This document shows positions 43,543-53,721 of a DNA stretch of 64,000 nucleotides, piece after piece (position 1 is the stretch's first letter; every line of letters starts with the position of its first letter). The notes below the pieces were generated by a model. The model was given only the letters and a program-made list of their open reading frames with translations, did not search any database and was not told where the DNA came from. The translations under genes and the position numbers were made by a program. This stretch comes from Acidianus brierleyi (lineage in GTDB: Archaea; Thermoproteota; Thermoprotei_A; Sulfolobales; Sulfolobaceae): the NCBI RefSeq assembly GCF_003201835.2, contig NZ_CP029289.2, positions 744,001-808,000 on the forward strand, given 5' to 3'.

Positions 43543-44670
43543 TTACGCTTCAATAACTTCCTCTTTAGAATTACTCCTAGCAAATATTAATGACGCAATA
43601 ACAACTACTGGAAGTAGTGGGATTATTTCTTCTCCAGTAGATAGGTTAGCTAGAAATATTTCAGTCACTGAGGATAGAATTCTTCCTAAATTTAGAAATA
43701 TTTGCCTATTTACCAAGTAACTTGTCAAAAATCTTCTATCCATATTATTCCAATTAAATACATCAATTACAGGGTAGATTAATGGTGAAGCTATATTGAA
43801 GCTTGCAAGATAAATTAAAGGAACTCCAGATATTATGAATAAACTGGAAATTCCTATGATTATTGATCCTGTAAGAACTAGCTTATATGGTTTAATTCTA
43901 TTTACTAACCTATCTCTTAGTATATATATTGAAAAAATAGATAATGCAGTCATTAAATAGTTTATTATCATGAAATTAAAATAAGTCTTAGCTATACTGT
44001 AAATAAGTATAGTATTCAAATTTCCTAGAATGTAATTTACTCCGCTTATTATAGCTAACGATGTCATGGAGTTTTTATATATTTTATTCTCATTAAATAC
44101 AGAAATTGATTTCCTAATATCAAATTTAAAAGAATCTACTTCTATATTTTCAACAAGCAATACACTTAATAGTAAAAAGAAAGAAGTTATAGTAAATAGA
44201 ATTTCATAACCGTTTCCATGAAATATAGATAAAAGAGAGCCGTAAACACCTGGTGCTACTACGCTTGTTATAAATCCTAAATATGCCGATTTATTGAAGA
44301 AGTTTAGTTTTTTCGGAGTATTATAAAATAATATATCCCATCCTGACCAATAAAACCCTTGTGCGATACCGTATAATGCTCCTATGAAATCAATAACCTT
44401 AGGAGCATTAACGTTGATTATAAACAAAGTTATATAAAAAACAATATACAAAAATATACCTAGCCTATAATATATTATAGATTTCTTCCATATCGTAGTC
44501 AAATATCCTACAGCCATGTAGCCAATTAATATGAACAAGGAATTAATCATAAGGAAATCAAGCGTATAAAAAATAGAAGAATTAATGTAAATGTAAAGGC
44601 CAATTAGGGGAGCGGAAAAACTATTTCCCAAACCAAAAAGCCACGAAGCTATCAAAAAGTTTTTCTTCAT
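43543..44670 (-). CDS. MFS permease, probably sugar uptake
   Basis: 375 residues with about eleven to twelve hydrophobic helices, for example IASWLFGLGNSFSAPLIGLY at the start and PLLPVVVIASLIFAR near the end. It is a full-length major facilitator. The gene lies 31 bases before the GH116 gene on the same strand, so a joint transcript is likely and the transporter may bring in the substrate of that hydrolase. Direction and substrate are inferred from context. It is only distantly similar to the broken permeases at 14324 and 23659. Confidence 0.7.
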   Translation of the reverse strand: MKKNFLIASWLFGLGNSFSAPLIGLYIYINSSIFYTLDFLMINSLFILIGYMAVGYLTTIWKKSIIYYRLGIFLYIVFYITLFIINVNAPKVIDFIGALYGIAQGFYWSGWDILFYNTPKKLNFFNKSAYLGFITSVVAPGVYGSLLSIFHGNGYEILFTITSFFLLLSVLLVENIEVDSFKFDIRKSISVFNENKIYKNSMTSLAIISGVNYILGNLNTILIYSIAKTYFNFMIINYLMTALSIFSIYILRDRLVNRIKPYKLVLTGSIIIGISSLFIISGVPLIYLASFNIASPLIYPVIDVFNWNNMDRRFLTSYLVNRQIFLNLGRILSSVTEIFLANLSTGEEIIPLLPVVVIASLIFARSNSKEEVIEA

Positions 44671-44742
44671 TGTTCATTAGCTATTTTGAGAATAAAATAA
44701 GCTTTTCTCCTTATATATAATAGAAAAAAATTAAAAAAATGT

Positions 44743-46698
44743 TTATCTTCTCCTCAAGAAGAATATTGCGGCTGCCACTATTATAATAACAACTATAACT
44801 ATTCCAGCTATTGCCGCTGCACTGATTGATGGCGGATGGGTTGTTGTCGTAGTTGTAGTTACTGGTGGATGCGTAGTAATTATCGATATAGGTTGCATAT
44901 AATCTGCCGTAATTCCTAGTTGGTTAATTGCAGTTCCACCTATTCCATAGAAGTATTCTTCCCAGAACCAAGAGTTGGATGGAGGAGCTACTAAATCTTT
45001 AGTATTAACTATTATTTGCTGAGATTGTAAAACTAAAGGCAACGCAGGTAGATAGTAGTTTAATGCATATGCCATCTCATCGTTTGCAGAGGTCAACTGA
45101 GAAGTTGAGTTAGGAGCTACCGTTTCACCATATAATTTTGATATATTGTATATTGTGCCATTAGGCGCCTTTACTATGCCATCCCATTGCGTCACATTAT
45201 ACGGTACTCCGTTGAAATACATTGCCTCGAGATACCAGTCTACAGTAACAGGATAATATCCTCCCCACGCGTTGAAGGCAATATCATAATTATCACCAGT
45301 AGCCCAATCTTGTAGTTGAACTTTTCCTACAGTTTCTATATAATATGTAGTAGGTATGCCAAATGATGATAACTCGTCCTTTATCGTATTTAGAATATTG
45401 GTTTCGCCAGGCCCAGGAGTGTTTGTAACTATTATGTTTAATGTGAATGGACTTCCATTAGGAGCGTACCATTGCCCGTTCTTCAGCGTAAATCCGGCAC
45501 TCTCAAGTAATTTTGTAGCCTCTTGTAAATTAGTTAAATATGGATTGAGATTAGCTACTGCAGGAGTAATGTATTGTCTATAGTATGTAAAGTTAGGAAT
45601 TCCATTAGGGATGGCAACTGGAGAATATTTAGATCCTCCTGCTAGAGCAATTGATGTTCTATTAAGTACATAAGCTATAGCCTGCCTTACTGGTAACATA
45701 GCTAACCATGGATCTTTAAAGTTAAAGTATAACGCCCATCCTCCAGGATTAGGTATATTGACAACTCTATAATATGACGGTAGGCTAGATATTAATGTAG
45801 ATGGAAGTGACATGAATGCGCTATATTCTATTGAAACTTGTCCAGATAAAATACCAGATTCTGCTGTGGAAGATGAAGAATATTGATATATAACTACTTG
45901 GTTGAATTTCACATTATTTGCTGCGAAATAATACGGATTCTTGTCAAGTATTATTTCGCTAGGAGTTATTTGAGCTACATAGTAAGGTCCATTATAGTTT
46001 GCTGACAATGGTCCTGATGGTGTATAGCTGTGTAATTCTTTTCTAAACTGATTTATTAGTGTTTTATTATCATGTTGTAATGCAATCCAATTATTCTCTA
46101 TTTGTTGAACTAATGGCTTGTATTCTTGGTAGCTTGTTATTAGCGCAACTTCTCCCAAACCTATGGCACAAATTTCAGTGAATGGTAATAAATATGGAGA
46201 CATTGTCCCAGGAGGATGAGAGATTACTATAGTATGATTATTTACTACTGTATAGTTGGGGAAAGGAGGTGCTCCTAAGATATCTAATATTAAACAAGTA
46301 GCTAATATATCGTTAGCAGTTACTGGAGCACCGTTAGCCCATCCAGAATTTCTTAGAGTTATAGTAACATTTACAGTCTCATTTTGCCAAACTTGTTCCC
46401 AGTTAGCAGGAGATATACTCCAGTTTGATATTAAACAAGGAATTATTCCGTTATCAGAAACGTTCAGCAATGCCGTATAGCTATAAATAAGTCCATAAAA
46501 TGAACCTCCCATACCACCGTCAAATAGATTCGGATTGAATGTAGATAGGCTAGTGTATGGATGAGATGTTACCCAGCCAATGTAGAGAGTGTTGGAGGAA
46601 CTTGAAGAAGCAAATACGGTAGCGGAATTTATCATTGGTATCAATAATATTAAAATAATACCTAACGTTGCATATTTTAACAATATATGCGTATTCAT
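44743..46698 (-). CDS. Solute-binding protein 1, family 5, membrane-anchored
   Basis: About 651 residues. The TATA spacing favours ATG 46698 (MNTHILLKYATLG) over 46713. It has an N-terminal signal sequence, then a family 5 (oligopeptide/oligosaccharide class) binding domain starting NTLYIGWVTSHPY, then a Thr/Pro stalk (HPPVTTTTTTTHPP) and a C-terminal membrane helix ending FFLRRR. Stalk plus C-terminal anchor is the usual design in Sulfolobales. In S. solfataricus, binding proteins of this class serve cellobiose and maltooligosaccharide importers. It has no permease in its own operon and could use the one at 50037. Confidence 0.85.
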   Translation of the reverse strand: MNTHILLKYATLGIILILLIPMINSATVFASSSSSNTLYIGWVTSHPYTSLSTFNPNLFDGGMGGSFYGLIYSYTALLNVSDNGIIPCLISNWSISPANWEQVWQNETVNVTITLRNSGWANGAPVTANDILATCLILDILGAPPFPNYTVVNNHTIVISHPPGTMSPYLLPFTEICAIGLGEVALITSYQEYKPLVQQIENNWIALQHDNKTLINQFRKELHSYTPSGPLSANYNGPYYVAQITPSEIILDKNPYYFAANNVKFNQVVIYQYSSSSTAESGILSGQVSIEYSAFMSLPSTLISSLPSYYRVVNIPNPGGWALYFNFKDPWLAMLPVRQAIAYVLNRTSIALAGGSKYSPVAIPNGIPNFTYYRQYITPAVANLNPYLTNLQEATKLLESAGFTLKNGQWYAPNGSPFTLNIIVTNTPGPGETNILNTIKDELSSFGIPTTYYIETVGKVQLQDWATGDNYDIAFNAWGGYYPVTVDWYLEAMYFNGVPYNVTQWDGIVKAPNGTIYNISKLYGETVAPNSTSQLTSANDEMAYALNYYLPALPLVLQSQQIIVNTKDLVAPPSNSWFWEEYFYGIGGTAINQLGITADYMQPISIITTHPPVTTTTTTTHPPSISAAAIAGIVIVVIIIVAAAIFFLRRR

Positions 46699-46731
46699 AT
46701 TTATTCTAATCAAACTTCAACCACAATTATA

Positions 46732-46737
46732 TTTAAA
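46732..46737 (-). promoter_or_regulatory. TATA box of binding protein 1
   Basis: The coding strand reads AAAGTTTAAATATAATT. Spacing places the transcript start near 46708, ten bases before ATG 46698. Binding protein 2 has the same AAAGTTTAAAT string. Confidence 0.45.
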
Positions 46738-46836
46738 CTTTTAACGCCATTAGATTCTTTCAATAATATATTTTAACATATTATGTGAAGTTCGAAATTC
46801 CAGAAATAATTTAATCTAACATGATTCTCTATATTC

Positions 46837-47871
46837 ATGAGATCTGTAGGTATTCTTTCTCAAGCGTGGAGAAAGGACAAAATAAACGAGTTAAAAGAAA
46901 TTGCTGAAAAAGCTGGTAAGTTAGGCTTTAACGAAATCTGGTCTGGAGTAGATCCAAATTATATAGATGGAATAAAAGAAATAGCCGAAATAGCGGAAAA
47001 ATACGGAATGTATTTCTTTATTGATATAAACCCAGAAATATTAAGAGGTTTCGGAGTTACTCCAAGTAATCTAGAGATTTTTAAAAAATTGAAAATAGGT
47101 GGATTAAGGGCAGATTATGGATTCTCAATAGAAGATATAATTAAAATGGCAAACAACGATTTAGGATTAAAAATAGAGCTTAACGCTAGTATTTTTCCAT
47201 TGGATAAACTCGATTATGTAGTTAAGAAAGTTAAAGACATAGAATCACTGAAGGCTAGTCATGATTTTTATCCTATAAAATATACTGCTTTGTCTCTTGA
47301 AGACGCGATAAGAAAATCAAAGGAATTTAAAGAAAGAGGAATACCAGTAGCTGCGTTCATTCCTACACCTAGGGAAATTGAAGGAAGAACTACTGTCGAA
47401 ATGTTAAGGGGTAAAAATCCAGGTAAATCTGCATCAATATTATTTAATTCTGGGTATATTGATAGAGTAATTATTGGAGATCCCTTCCCTACTGAAGAAG
47501 AATTAAAAGAAGTAAAAGAGTCAAAAGATTATACAAAAATTAGGGTCCTAGTATACCCTGGGCTAACTGAAGAGGAAAATAAAATGTTCAATATAAGATT
47601 CTCTGATGTCAGAGTTAAAGAGTATGCTTTGGCATTAAATCAAATTATTGAGAACGGTATAAAGCAAAGAAATATAGTAAAGAGATTTAGGGGAGCTGTC
47701 ACTGTAATGAATGGAAGAAAAGATGTAGTAGAAGTATGGATATTTAAGAAGGAAGTAGAAGCAGATCCTAGATTTAACGTTATTGGCGAAGTATTACCCG
47801 AAGATATGGATATGCTAGATTACATAGGAGAAAGAATTGATGTAAAATTAATACCAATAGGAATGAAATAA
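46837..47871 (+). CDS. DUF871/MupG-like TIM-barrel protein
   Basis: 344 residues. The N-terminal TIM barrel (MRSVGILSQAWRKDKINELK, then FFIDINPEILRGFG, ASHDFYPIKYTALS) and the C-terminal domain match the DUF871 family. The characterised bacterial member MupG cleaves 6-phospho-N-acetylmuramic acid glycosides from peptidoglycan; archaea lack that substrate, so this one must act on another phosphorylated or ether-linked sugar, or have diverged. It lies between two binding-protein genes of opposite strand. There is no signal peptide. Confidence 0.75.
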   Translation: MRSVGILSQAWRKDKINELKEIAEKAGKLGFNEIWSGVDPNYIDGIKEIAEIAEKYGMYFFIDINPEILRGFGVTPSNLEIFKKLKIGGLRADYGFSIEDIIKMANNDLGLKIELNASIFPLDKLDYVVKKVKDIESLKASHDFYPIKYTALSLEDAIRKSKEFKERGIPVAAFIPTPREIEGRTTVEMLRGKNPGKSASILFNSGYIDRVIIGDPFPTEEELKEVKESKDYTKIRVLVYPGLTEEENKMFNIRFSDVRVKEYALALNQIIENGIKQRNIVKRFRGAVTVMNGRKDVVEVWIFKKEVEADPRFNVIGEVLPEDMDMLDYIGERIDVKLIPIGMK

Positions 47872-47876
47872 AAAAA

Positions 47877-49841
47877 TTAATGTCTTTTTCTTAATAAAAA
47901 TATTACTCCAGCAATTATAATTATAGCTATAATTACTCCAGCAATGTATATTACGCTAGTACTTGAAGTTGTTGTTGTAGTAGTAGGCGGTACTGTAGTG
48001 TGAATAATTGGTTCGAAATATCCATAATAAAATCCTTCTTGTAAGAAAGCATTGCCTCCTACTCCATATAATGCCTCACTCCATATCCACGAATTGTTAG
48101 TTGGAATATTAGAAACCTGATTAGTGTTTATTACAATTACATAATCTTCTTTAACTAATGGTAAGACAGGCAAATAATAGTTCATAGTATAAGCTATTTC
48201 ATTATTTACGTCTATTAATTGAGACGTAGAATTTGGTGCAGTAGATAGGAATCCTAGTTCATGTAAATTCACTGTGGTTCCATTTGGAAGAGTTACAATT
48301 TGGTTCCAATGAGTTACATTAAATGGATATCCTCCAAAATAAAACAATGGAAGATACCAGTCTATAGTACCAGGGAAATATCCTCCCCAATTTCCAAAGT
48401 CCATAGTATATGCGCCAGATTTGTAGGTATTATGCAGTTGTGTTAACGACGTTATATCTATGTAATGTGTTGGTATACCGAAACTCGATAGTTCACTATC
48501 TATTACATCCAACATGTTAGAAATTCCAGGTGTTATAGGTCCTCCATAAAGTATAGTAAAAGATAAAGGAGTTCCGTTAGGAGCGTACCATTGCCCGTTC
48601 TTTATCGTAAATCCTGCAGATTCCATTAATCTTTGAGCTTTTGTAAGATTTACTGAATATGTATTTAAATTACTTACTGCAGGCGTAATAAATTCTTTGT
48701 ACGCAGGGAACGATGGTATCCCGTTTGGTACACTAACTGGAGAGTACTTTATTCCACCTGCAAGGCTTATTGCAGTTCTATTGAGTACGTAAGCTATAGC
48801 TTGTCTAACTTTTAAGTTAGAAACCCAGGGATTTTGCAAATTGAAATAAAGTCCCCAACCGAAAGGCTGATTCACGTCAATTACTTTATAATACGAAGGT
48901 AAGGAAGAGAGTACTTGAGAGGATAGTGAAAGTTCACCAGAATACACTAATGAAACTTCACCAGATTTTATAGCCGCTAACGCTGGAGACTCCGAAGTAT
49001 ATTGATATATTATAACTTTATTCCATTTGATTTCGTTACTAGCGTAATAGTAAGGATTCTTATTCAGAATTAATTCGTTTGGCGTAATCTGACTCAAATA
49101 GAATGGGCCGTTATAGTTTCCAGATAATGGACCAGATGGTAAATAAGAATGTATTATTTTCCTAAAATGATCTATTACAGTAGTATTTTGACTTCTTATA
49201 GCTGATAAATTACCTAAAATCTCGTTTATTACTGGCTTCCATTCTTGATAAGGAATTATTGTAGCAACTTGAGTTAATCCAGCAGTATAACGTAAAGTGT
49301 ATGGCATAAGATAAGGAGATAAACAATCAGGAGCAAAAGTTAAAGTTAATGTGTAATTATTTATTATAGTATATTTAACAGGATTGGGATTTAGATAAGA
49401 TGCTTGAAGAATGAGATCGGTAGCCATAATATCGTAAGCTGTTACTGGTGTTCCATCTCCCCATCCAGTGTTATGTCTCACGTAAAGCGTGACGTTAATA
49501 GGCTCCTTTTGCCATACTTGTTCCCAATTAGATGGCGAGAAGGACCAATTCTCTATTAAGCCTGGTAACATTACGTTATTTGAGACATTTAGAATTGTAC
49601 TGTAAGCGTAAGCTATGCCGTAAAAAGATCCTCCTAGTCCACCAGCGAAAATGTTAGGATTATAGGTACTTAAACTTTCATAAGGCGTGGGATTTATCCA
49701 TGCTATGTATAAGGTTGATGAACTTGACTGTGCTGTAACTACAAAACTCCCAATGCTTCCTAAAGGTGTAACCAGTATTAATAACGATATCAATAAAGAG
49801 ATATATTTTAAAAGGCTAGATTTTTTAATGTATACTTTCAT
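47877..49841 (-). CDS. Solute-binding protein 2, family 5, membrane-anchored
   Basis: About 654 residues, paralogue of binding protein 1 over the full length. ATG 49841 fits a leaderless transcript better than ATG 49850. The signal region is LLKYISLLISLLILVTPLG, the mature domain starts STLYIAWINPTPYESL, and the end has a Thr/Ser stalk (VPPTTTTTTSSTS) and a C-terminal helix with LLRKRH. The convergent DUF871 gene ends five bases away. The divergent permease operon begins about 200 bases upstream, so this is the most likely binding partner of that importer. Confidence 0.85.
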   Translation of the reverse strand: MKVYIKKSSLLKYISLLISLLILVTPLGSIGSFVVTAQSSSSTLYIAWINPTPYESLSTYNPNIFAGGLGGSFYGIAYAYSTILNVSNNVMLPGLIENWSFSPSNWEQVWQKEPINVTLYVRHNTGWGDGTPVTAYDIMATDLILQASYLNPNPVKYTIINNYTLTLTFAPDCLSPYLMPYTLRYTAGLTQVATIIPYQEWKPVINEILGNLSAIRSQNTTVIDHFRKIIHSYLPSGPLSGNYNGPFYLSQITPNELILNKNPYYYASNEIKWNKVIIYQYTSESPALAAIKSGEVSLVYSGELSLSSQVLSSLPSYYKVIDVNQPFGWGLYFNLQNPWVSNLKVRQAIAYVLNRTAISLAGGIKYSPVSVPNGIPSFPAYKEFITPAVSNLNTYSVNLTKAQRLMESAGFTIKNGQWYAPNGTPLSFTILYGGPITPGISNMLDVIDSELSSFGIPTHYIDITSLTQLHNTYKSGAYTMDFGNWGGYFPGTIDWYLPLFYFGGYPFNVTHWNQIVTLPNGTTVNLHELGFLSTAPNSTSQLIDVNNEIAYTMNYYLPVLPLVKEDYVIVINTNQVSNIPTNNSWIWSEALYGVGGNAFLQEGFYYGYFEPIIHTTVPPTTTTTTSSTSVIYIAGVIIAIIIIAGVIFLLRKRH

Positions 49842-49865
49842 ACATATCATTTTGTGTATATAAAA

Positions 49866-49871
49866 TTTAAA
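49866..49871 (-). promoter_or_regulatory. TATA box of binding protein 2
   Basis: The coding strand reads AAAGTTTAAATTTTATA. The TTTAAA centre is about 27 bases before ATG 49841. Confidence 0.45.
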
Positions 49872-50036
49872 CTTTATGTATAGCTTACAAGTTGTGAGAG
49901 ATAATTGTTTAATACGTTAATTTTCATTTTTTAACTATTTCTCAATTGTATAGAAATTAATTAAATATAGATTATCCTTCTAATATATATGTTCCTTCTC
50001 AAAAGACTTAAAAAGTTATATTACATAAAAGCTATT

Positions 50037-51038
50037 ATGAACAAAATCTGGTTAATCAGAAGGTTTGCTATGGCATTTATAACAATTATTGTAACCATTA
50101 TTATTAGCTGGGCTCTAATTGAGTATTCTCCAGATAGTCCGGCAAACGCTCTTCTCAGCAATGTGAGATTAAACGAAGCTAGCAACCCAAAATTTGCTCA
50201 AATTTATGCGTCTGAATTGCAATTTTATAATAGTTTAGTACCCCATGGTAATCCAATAGTAGGAGCTTTAAGTTATCTTATGAATGTGCTCCATGGCAAT
50301 ATGGGTTTAGATGTTATATCTGAGGTACCTGTTACAACTATAATAGCTACTGCATTACCATGGACTATTTTTATTGTATCCACGTCTTTGATAATAAGCT
50401 TCTTCATAGGGATAAGAATAGGACAAAAGATGGGATACAAAAGAGGAACTAAAACGGACTCCTCTTTGACAACGTTCTTTACTGTATTAAGATCTATTCC
50501 GCTATATATAAGCGGAGCTCTTTTACTCTTTCTCTTGGGATTTGAGTTTCATTTATTCCCTAGCGGTGGAGCATATTCCGCTAATGTAACAATAGGTCCC
50601 AATCTCGGTTTCATAATAAGCGTATTATATCATTCTACCCTTCCCATATTGACCCTAACATTGGCTAATCTAGCAGGTTGGGCATTGCACATGAGAGCAA
50701 ATACTATTTATACATTAGGGGAAGATTACGTAAGCTTTGCAGAGGTAAGAGGCATAAAAGATAAGCTAATAGAGACTAAGTATGTAGGGAGAAACGCTTT
50801 ACTTCCCTTATATACTAGTTTAATTATAGGAATAGGATTCTCTTTTGGAGGATCGGTATTTGTAGAGGAAATATTTAGTTATCCTGGAGTAGGAAATTTG
50901 CTCTATTATGCCATAACTAATAATGACTATACTTTGGAAATGGGAATCTTTATCATAATAATTACTGCAGTAGTTGTTGGAGTTCTCTTAGCTGATTTGA
51001 CTTACTCCCTTATTGATCCCAGAGTAAGACACGAGTGA
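50037..51038 (+). CDS. ABC importer permease, DppB type
   Basis: 333 residues from ATG 50037 (MNKIWLIRRFAMAF); an upstream ATG at 49989 adds 16 basic residues and is less likely. It has six membrane helices, a long external loop after the first helix (SPDSPANALLSN) and the cytoplasmic EAA-type loop (DYVSFAEVRGIKDKLIETKY). This is the first permease of a di/oligopeptide-class importer; in Sulfolobus this class also carries oligosaccharides. It heads an operon with two ATPases and the second permease. Confidence 0.85.
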   Translation: MNKIWLIRRFAMAFITIIVTIIISWALIEYSPDSPANALLSNVRLNEASNPKFAQIYASELQFYNSLVPHGNPIVGALSYLMNVLHGNMGLDVISEVPVTTIIATALPWTIFIVSTSLIISFFIGIRIGQKMGYKRGTKTDSSLTTFFTVLRSIPLYISGALLLFLLGFEFHLFPSGGAYSANVTIGPNLGFIISVLYHSTLPILTLTLANLAGWALHMRANTIYTLGEDYVSFAEVRGIKDKLIETKYVGRNALLPLYTSLIIGIGFSFGGSVFVEEIFSYPGVGNLLYYAITNNDYTLEMGIFIIIITAVVVGVLLADLTYSLIDPRVRHE

Positions 51039-51044
51039 GAAACA

Positions 51045-52013
51045 ATGAGCTTCTCTACTTTTTTGGAAACAAGGAATTTATCTGTTTCCTATTATATGGA
51101 GAGAACAAAAATTCCTGCAGTTAAGGATGTAAGCTTTAGTATGGAAAAAGGAGAGATTTTAGGAATTATAGGAGAAAGCGGATCAGGAAAGTCAACCTTA
51201 GCTAAGGCAATTTTAAGAGCAATAAAGCCTCCTGGAAAAATAGAGCCTAGTTCCAAAATATTTTTTAAGGGAAGAGAATTACTTTCAATGAAGGAAACAG
51301 ACTTCAAAAAGGAAATTCTTTGGAAATCTATATCCTATGTTCCTCAAGCTTCTCAGAATTCTTTAAATAATACTATGAGGGTTATTGATCATTTTTATGA
51401 CACAGCGTATTCTCACGGCTTAAGCAAAGAAAAGGTTACTGAAAAAGCGTTAGAACTTCTTAAAATGGTAAAACTCGATCCAGAAAGAGTAGCTAGGGCT
51501 TATCCTTTTCAATTAAGTGGAGGAATGAAACAAAGGGTTCTCATAGCTTTAAGCCTCTTACTTGATCCAGATCTAGTAATAATGGATGAAGCAGTAAGTT
51601 CTTTAGACGTGGCAACTCAAAGGTATATCCTTGAAATAATTAAGGACATTAATAAGAACATAGGAACGTCAATAATTTTTATTACGCACGATATTTCAAT
51701 TTCTGCGTATCTCTCAACTGATATTCTAGTTTTATATGCAGGAGAATTAATGGAAGAAGGTAAGGCTGAAGCTGTAATAAAAACTCCTTTACATCCTTAT
51801 ACTGCTGATCTCATAAGTTCAGTTCCTTCGATAGGGGGATCTATGCAAAATATTAGACCAATAAAGGAAGGTCAACCTTCACTAGTCGGATGTCCTTTTA
51901 ATGCTAGATGTAATAAATTAATGGATTATTGTAAGTTAAACCATCCGGAAGTATATGACGTAAATGGAAGAAAGGTAAGGTGTTTCCTTTATGGAAATAA
52001 TAAGGATAAATAA
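51045..52013 (+). CDS. ABC importer ATPase, DppD type
   Basis: 322 residues. Walker A GESGSGKST, signature LSGGMKQRV, Walker B LVIMDEAVSSLD (the usual Pro of DEP is replaced by Ala), H-loop FITHDIS. The C-terminal oligopeptide-type extension has four cysteines (GCPFNARCNKLMDYC and RCFLYG), which in relatives can hold an iron-sulfur cluster. It begins seven bases after the permease stop and overlaps the next ATPase by 23 bases. It provides one half of the ATPase dimer of the importer. Confidence 0.9.
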   Translation: MSFSTFLETRNLSVSYYMERTKIPAVKDVSFSMEKGEILGIIGESGSGKSTLAKAILRAIKPPGKIEPSSKIFFKGRELLSMKETDFKKEILWKSISYVPQASQNSLNNTMRVIDHFYDTAYSHGLSKEKVTEKALELLKMVKLDPERVARAYPFQLSGGMKQRVLIALSLLLDPDLVIMDEAVSSLDVATQRYILEIIKDINKNIGTSIIFITHDISISAYLSTDILVLYAGELMEEGKAEAVIKTPLHPYTADLISSVPSIGGSMQNIRPIKEGQPSLVGCPFNARCNKLMDYCKLNHPEVYDVNGRKVRCFLYGNNKDK

Positions 52014-52944
52014 TTTAAGCGTAAAATTTACCCAAGGTAGTTTTACTAGAAGAGTTATTTACGCCTTAAGAGACGTTAACCTTGGAATAGACGATAGAGA
52101 AACAGTAACTATTATAGGTGAGAGCGGTGCAGGGAAAACAACTTTAGCCAGAGTTTTGATAGCCCTTGAGAAACCAACTTCTGGAGTATATCTTTATAAA
52201 GGAAAAAATGTATGGAAAGATAGAAAAACTAAAAAAATTCTAAGGGAAGAAATCCAGTATATTTATCAAGATCCTATAAGTTCTTTGAATCCTTCTAAAA
52301 CAATAGGAGAATCTCTTTCATATCCTATAAAGAAACATCTTAAATTGAAGGGAGAAAAATTACATGCTAAGATTTCTGAATTGCTCAATTCAGTAGGTTT
52401 AGATAATTCGGTTATTAATAGATATCCTAATCAATTATCTGGAGGTCAGTTACAAAGAATAAATATAGCTAGAGCCATCTCAGTTAATCCGAAAGTTTTG
52501 ATAGCCGACGAACCCGTGACAATGCTTGACGCTTCATATAGAATAGGAATTATAGATTTATTAGTTAATTTAAAGAACGAAAGAAATATGACATTAATAA
52601 TGATAACTCACGATCTAGCTATAGCAAAATATTTAGATTATAAAGCAGGGGGGGTTAAGAGTTTCGTATTTTATGGTGGTAGGCTGATAGAAGAAGGATA
52701 CATTAATGAAATAATAAAGAATCCTTTACATCCTTATTCAAAGTTTCTTGTAAGCTCTTACATAGATATAAACAACGAAGGAGAAAATATGGAGTTCCTA
52801 AAATATAAGGAAGAAGGAATAGCTAAAGAAGGGTGTCCATTCAGTTTAAGATGTCCATATGTAATGGAAAAGTGCAAAAAAGATTTTCCTAGATATACTC
52901 TAGATGGCGATAGAAAAGTAGCTTGTTATCTTTACGGTGGATAA
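51991..52944 (+). CDS. ABC importer ATPase, DppF type
   Basis: 317 residues. Walker A GESGAGKTT, signature LSGGQLQRI, Walker B VLIADEPVTMLD, H-loop MITHDLA. The C-terminal Cys-containing extension (GCPFSLRCPYVMEKC) pairs with that of the preceding ATPase. The start lies inside the previous gene, so both subunits are made together. It completes the ATPase heterodimer. Confidence 0.9.
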   Translation: MEIIRINNLSVKFTQGSFTRRVIYALRDVNLGIDDRETVTIIGESGAGKTTLARVLIALEKPTSGVYLYKGKNVWKDRKTKKILREEIQYIYQDPISSLNPSKTIGESLSYPIKKHLKLKGEKLHAKISELLNSVGLDNSVINRYPNQLSGGQLQRINIARAISVNPKVLIADEPVTMLDASYRIGIIDLLVNLKNERNMTLIMITHDLAIAKYLDYKAGGVKSFVFYGGRLIEEGYINEIIKNPLHPYSKFLVSSYIDINNEGENMEFLKYKEEGIAKEGCPFSLRCPYVMEKCKKDFPRYTLDGDRKVACYLYGG

Positions 52945-53422
52945 TTTGAAGTTGCTCCTTATCTCAGTTTTATTTCTCTTGGTAGGAATTATAATGATTC
53001 CTTTCACAATATATTATTCTAATACAACCGTCTATTCAAATCATTTCCATCTTTCATTATCAGATCTCGGAGGAAGTACGGTATCATATAAAGGTTCTAC
53101 TGGAGATAAAGTTATAATTTGTGGATATTCTACATCTTCCATAAAGATAATTGTATTAAATCCACCTTTAGGTGGAATATATTTAGGACAATTTAATGGG
53201 AATTTTACTACAAGTTTTGACGCTACACCTTTTAAACAAATTGTAATAGAAGGAGGAAATTATCCTGCCAATGTTACTGCTAGTATTGAGACATATAATA
53301 CTAATTTTTCCGGGATAGGATATACAATAGCTGGGATCTTCTTAGTTTTAGGTCTAATACTCTTATGGTATAGTTATGCACTTTCATTAAATAAATCCAA
53401 AATTCATAAATCAAAATTATAA
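52937..53422 (+). CDS. Two-helix membrane protein in the importer operon
   Basis: 161 residues from GTG 52937, which overlaps the ATPase gene by 8 bases. One hydrophobic helix at each end (LLLISVLFLLVGIIMIPF and IAGIFLVLGLILLWYSYALS) and a central beta-rich part of about 100 residues outside the cell (LSLSDLGGSTVSYKGSTGDK onward). I do not recognise the family. Its place between ATPase and permease genes suggests an accessory subunit of the importer. Confidence 0.6.
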   Translation: MDNLKLLLISVLFLLVGIIMIPFTIYYSNTTVYSNHFHLSLSDLGGSTVSYKGSTGDKVIICGYSTSSIKIIVLNPPLGGIYLGQFNGNFTTSFDATPFKQIVIEGGNYPANVTASIETYNTNFSGIGYTIAGIFLVLGLILLWYSYALSLNKSKIHKSKL

Positions 53423-53599
53423 TTCTCTACTTTCTTTTCTAATTTTATATATAGAAAATACTATTGCAAATATAGAAATGGCTAAAGTGAATGATAGTAC
53501 AATGTCTAATGAGATTATTCTATAATCAAAAACAAGGGAAAATATCGATAAGAAAAGGAAAATGTAACCAAAAGCCAAAAGACCTCTATACTCGCTCAT
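53417..53599 (-). CDS. Small two-helix membrane protein
   Basis: 60 residues: MSEYRGLLAFGYIFLFLSIF, a second helix VLSFTLAISIFAIVFSIYKI and a basic tail. Cleanly hydrophobic with a charged end, so a real product is plausible. It converges on the accessory membrane gene with a 6-base overlap and lies within the importer operon on the opposite strand. Function unknown. Confidence 0.45.
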   Translation of the reverse strand: MSEYRGLLAFGYIFLFLSIFSLVFDYRIISLDIVLSFTLAISIFAIVFSIYKIRKESREL

Positions 53600-53721
53600 A
53601 ATATAAATATGAAAGTAGTTTCAAATAAACTTTATGTTATAAATTTCGAAATTATTTAATCTATAATTGAGTCAAGATTTCCATATATAAGTTTTTTAAC
53701 TTTTGAGACAAATCAATCCAT

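Noticed and set aside
46750..53720. Ara-box-like sugar operator (AACATGTT) before importer genes
   Set aside because: Only a weak variant (AACATATT near 46773) was seen and it is not shared by the other promoters; the AT-rich context makes it uninformative.
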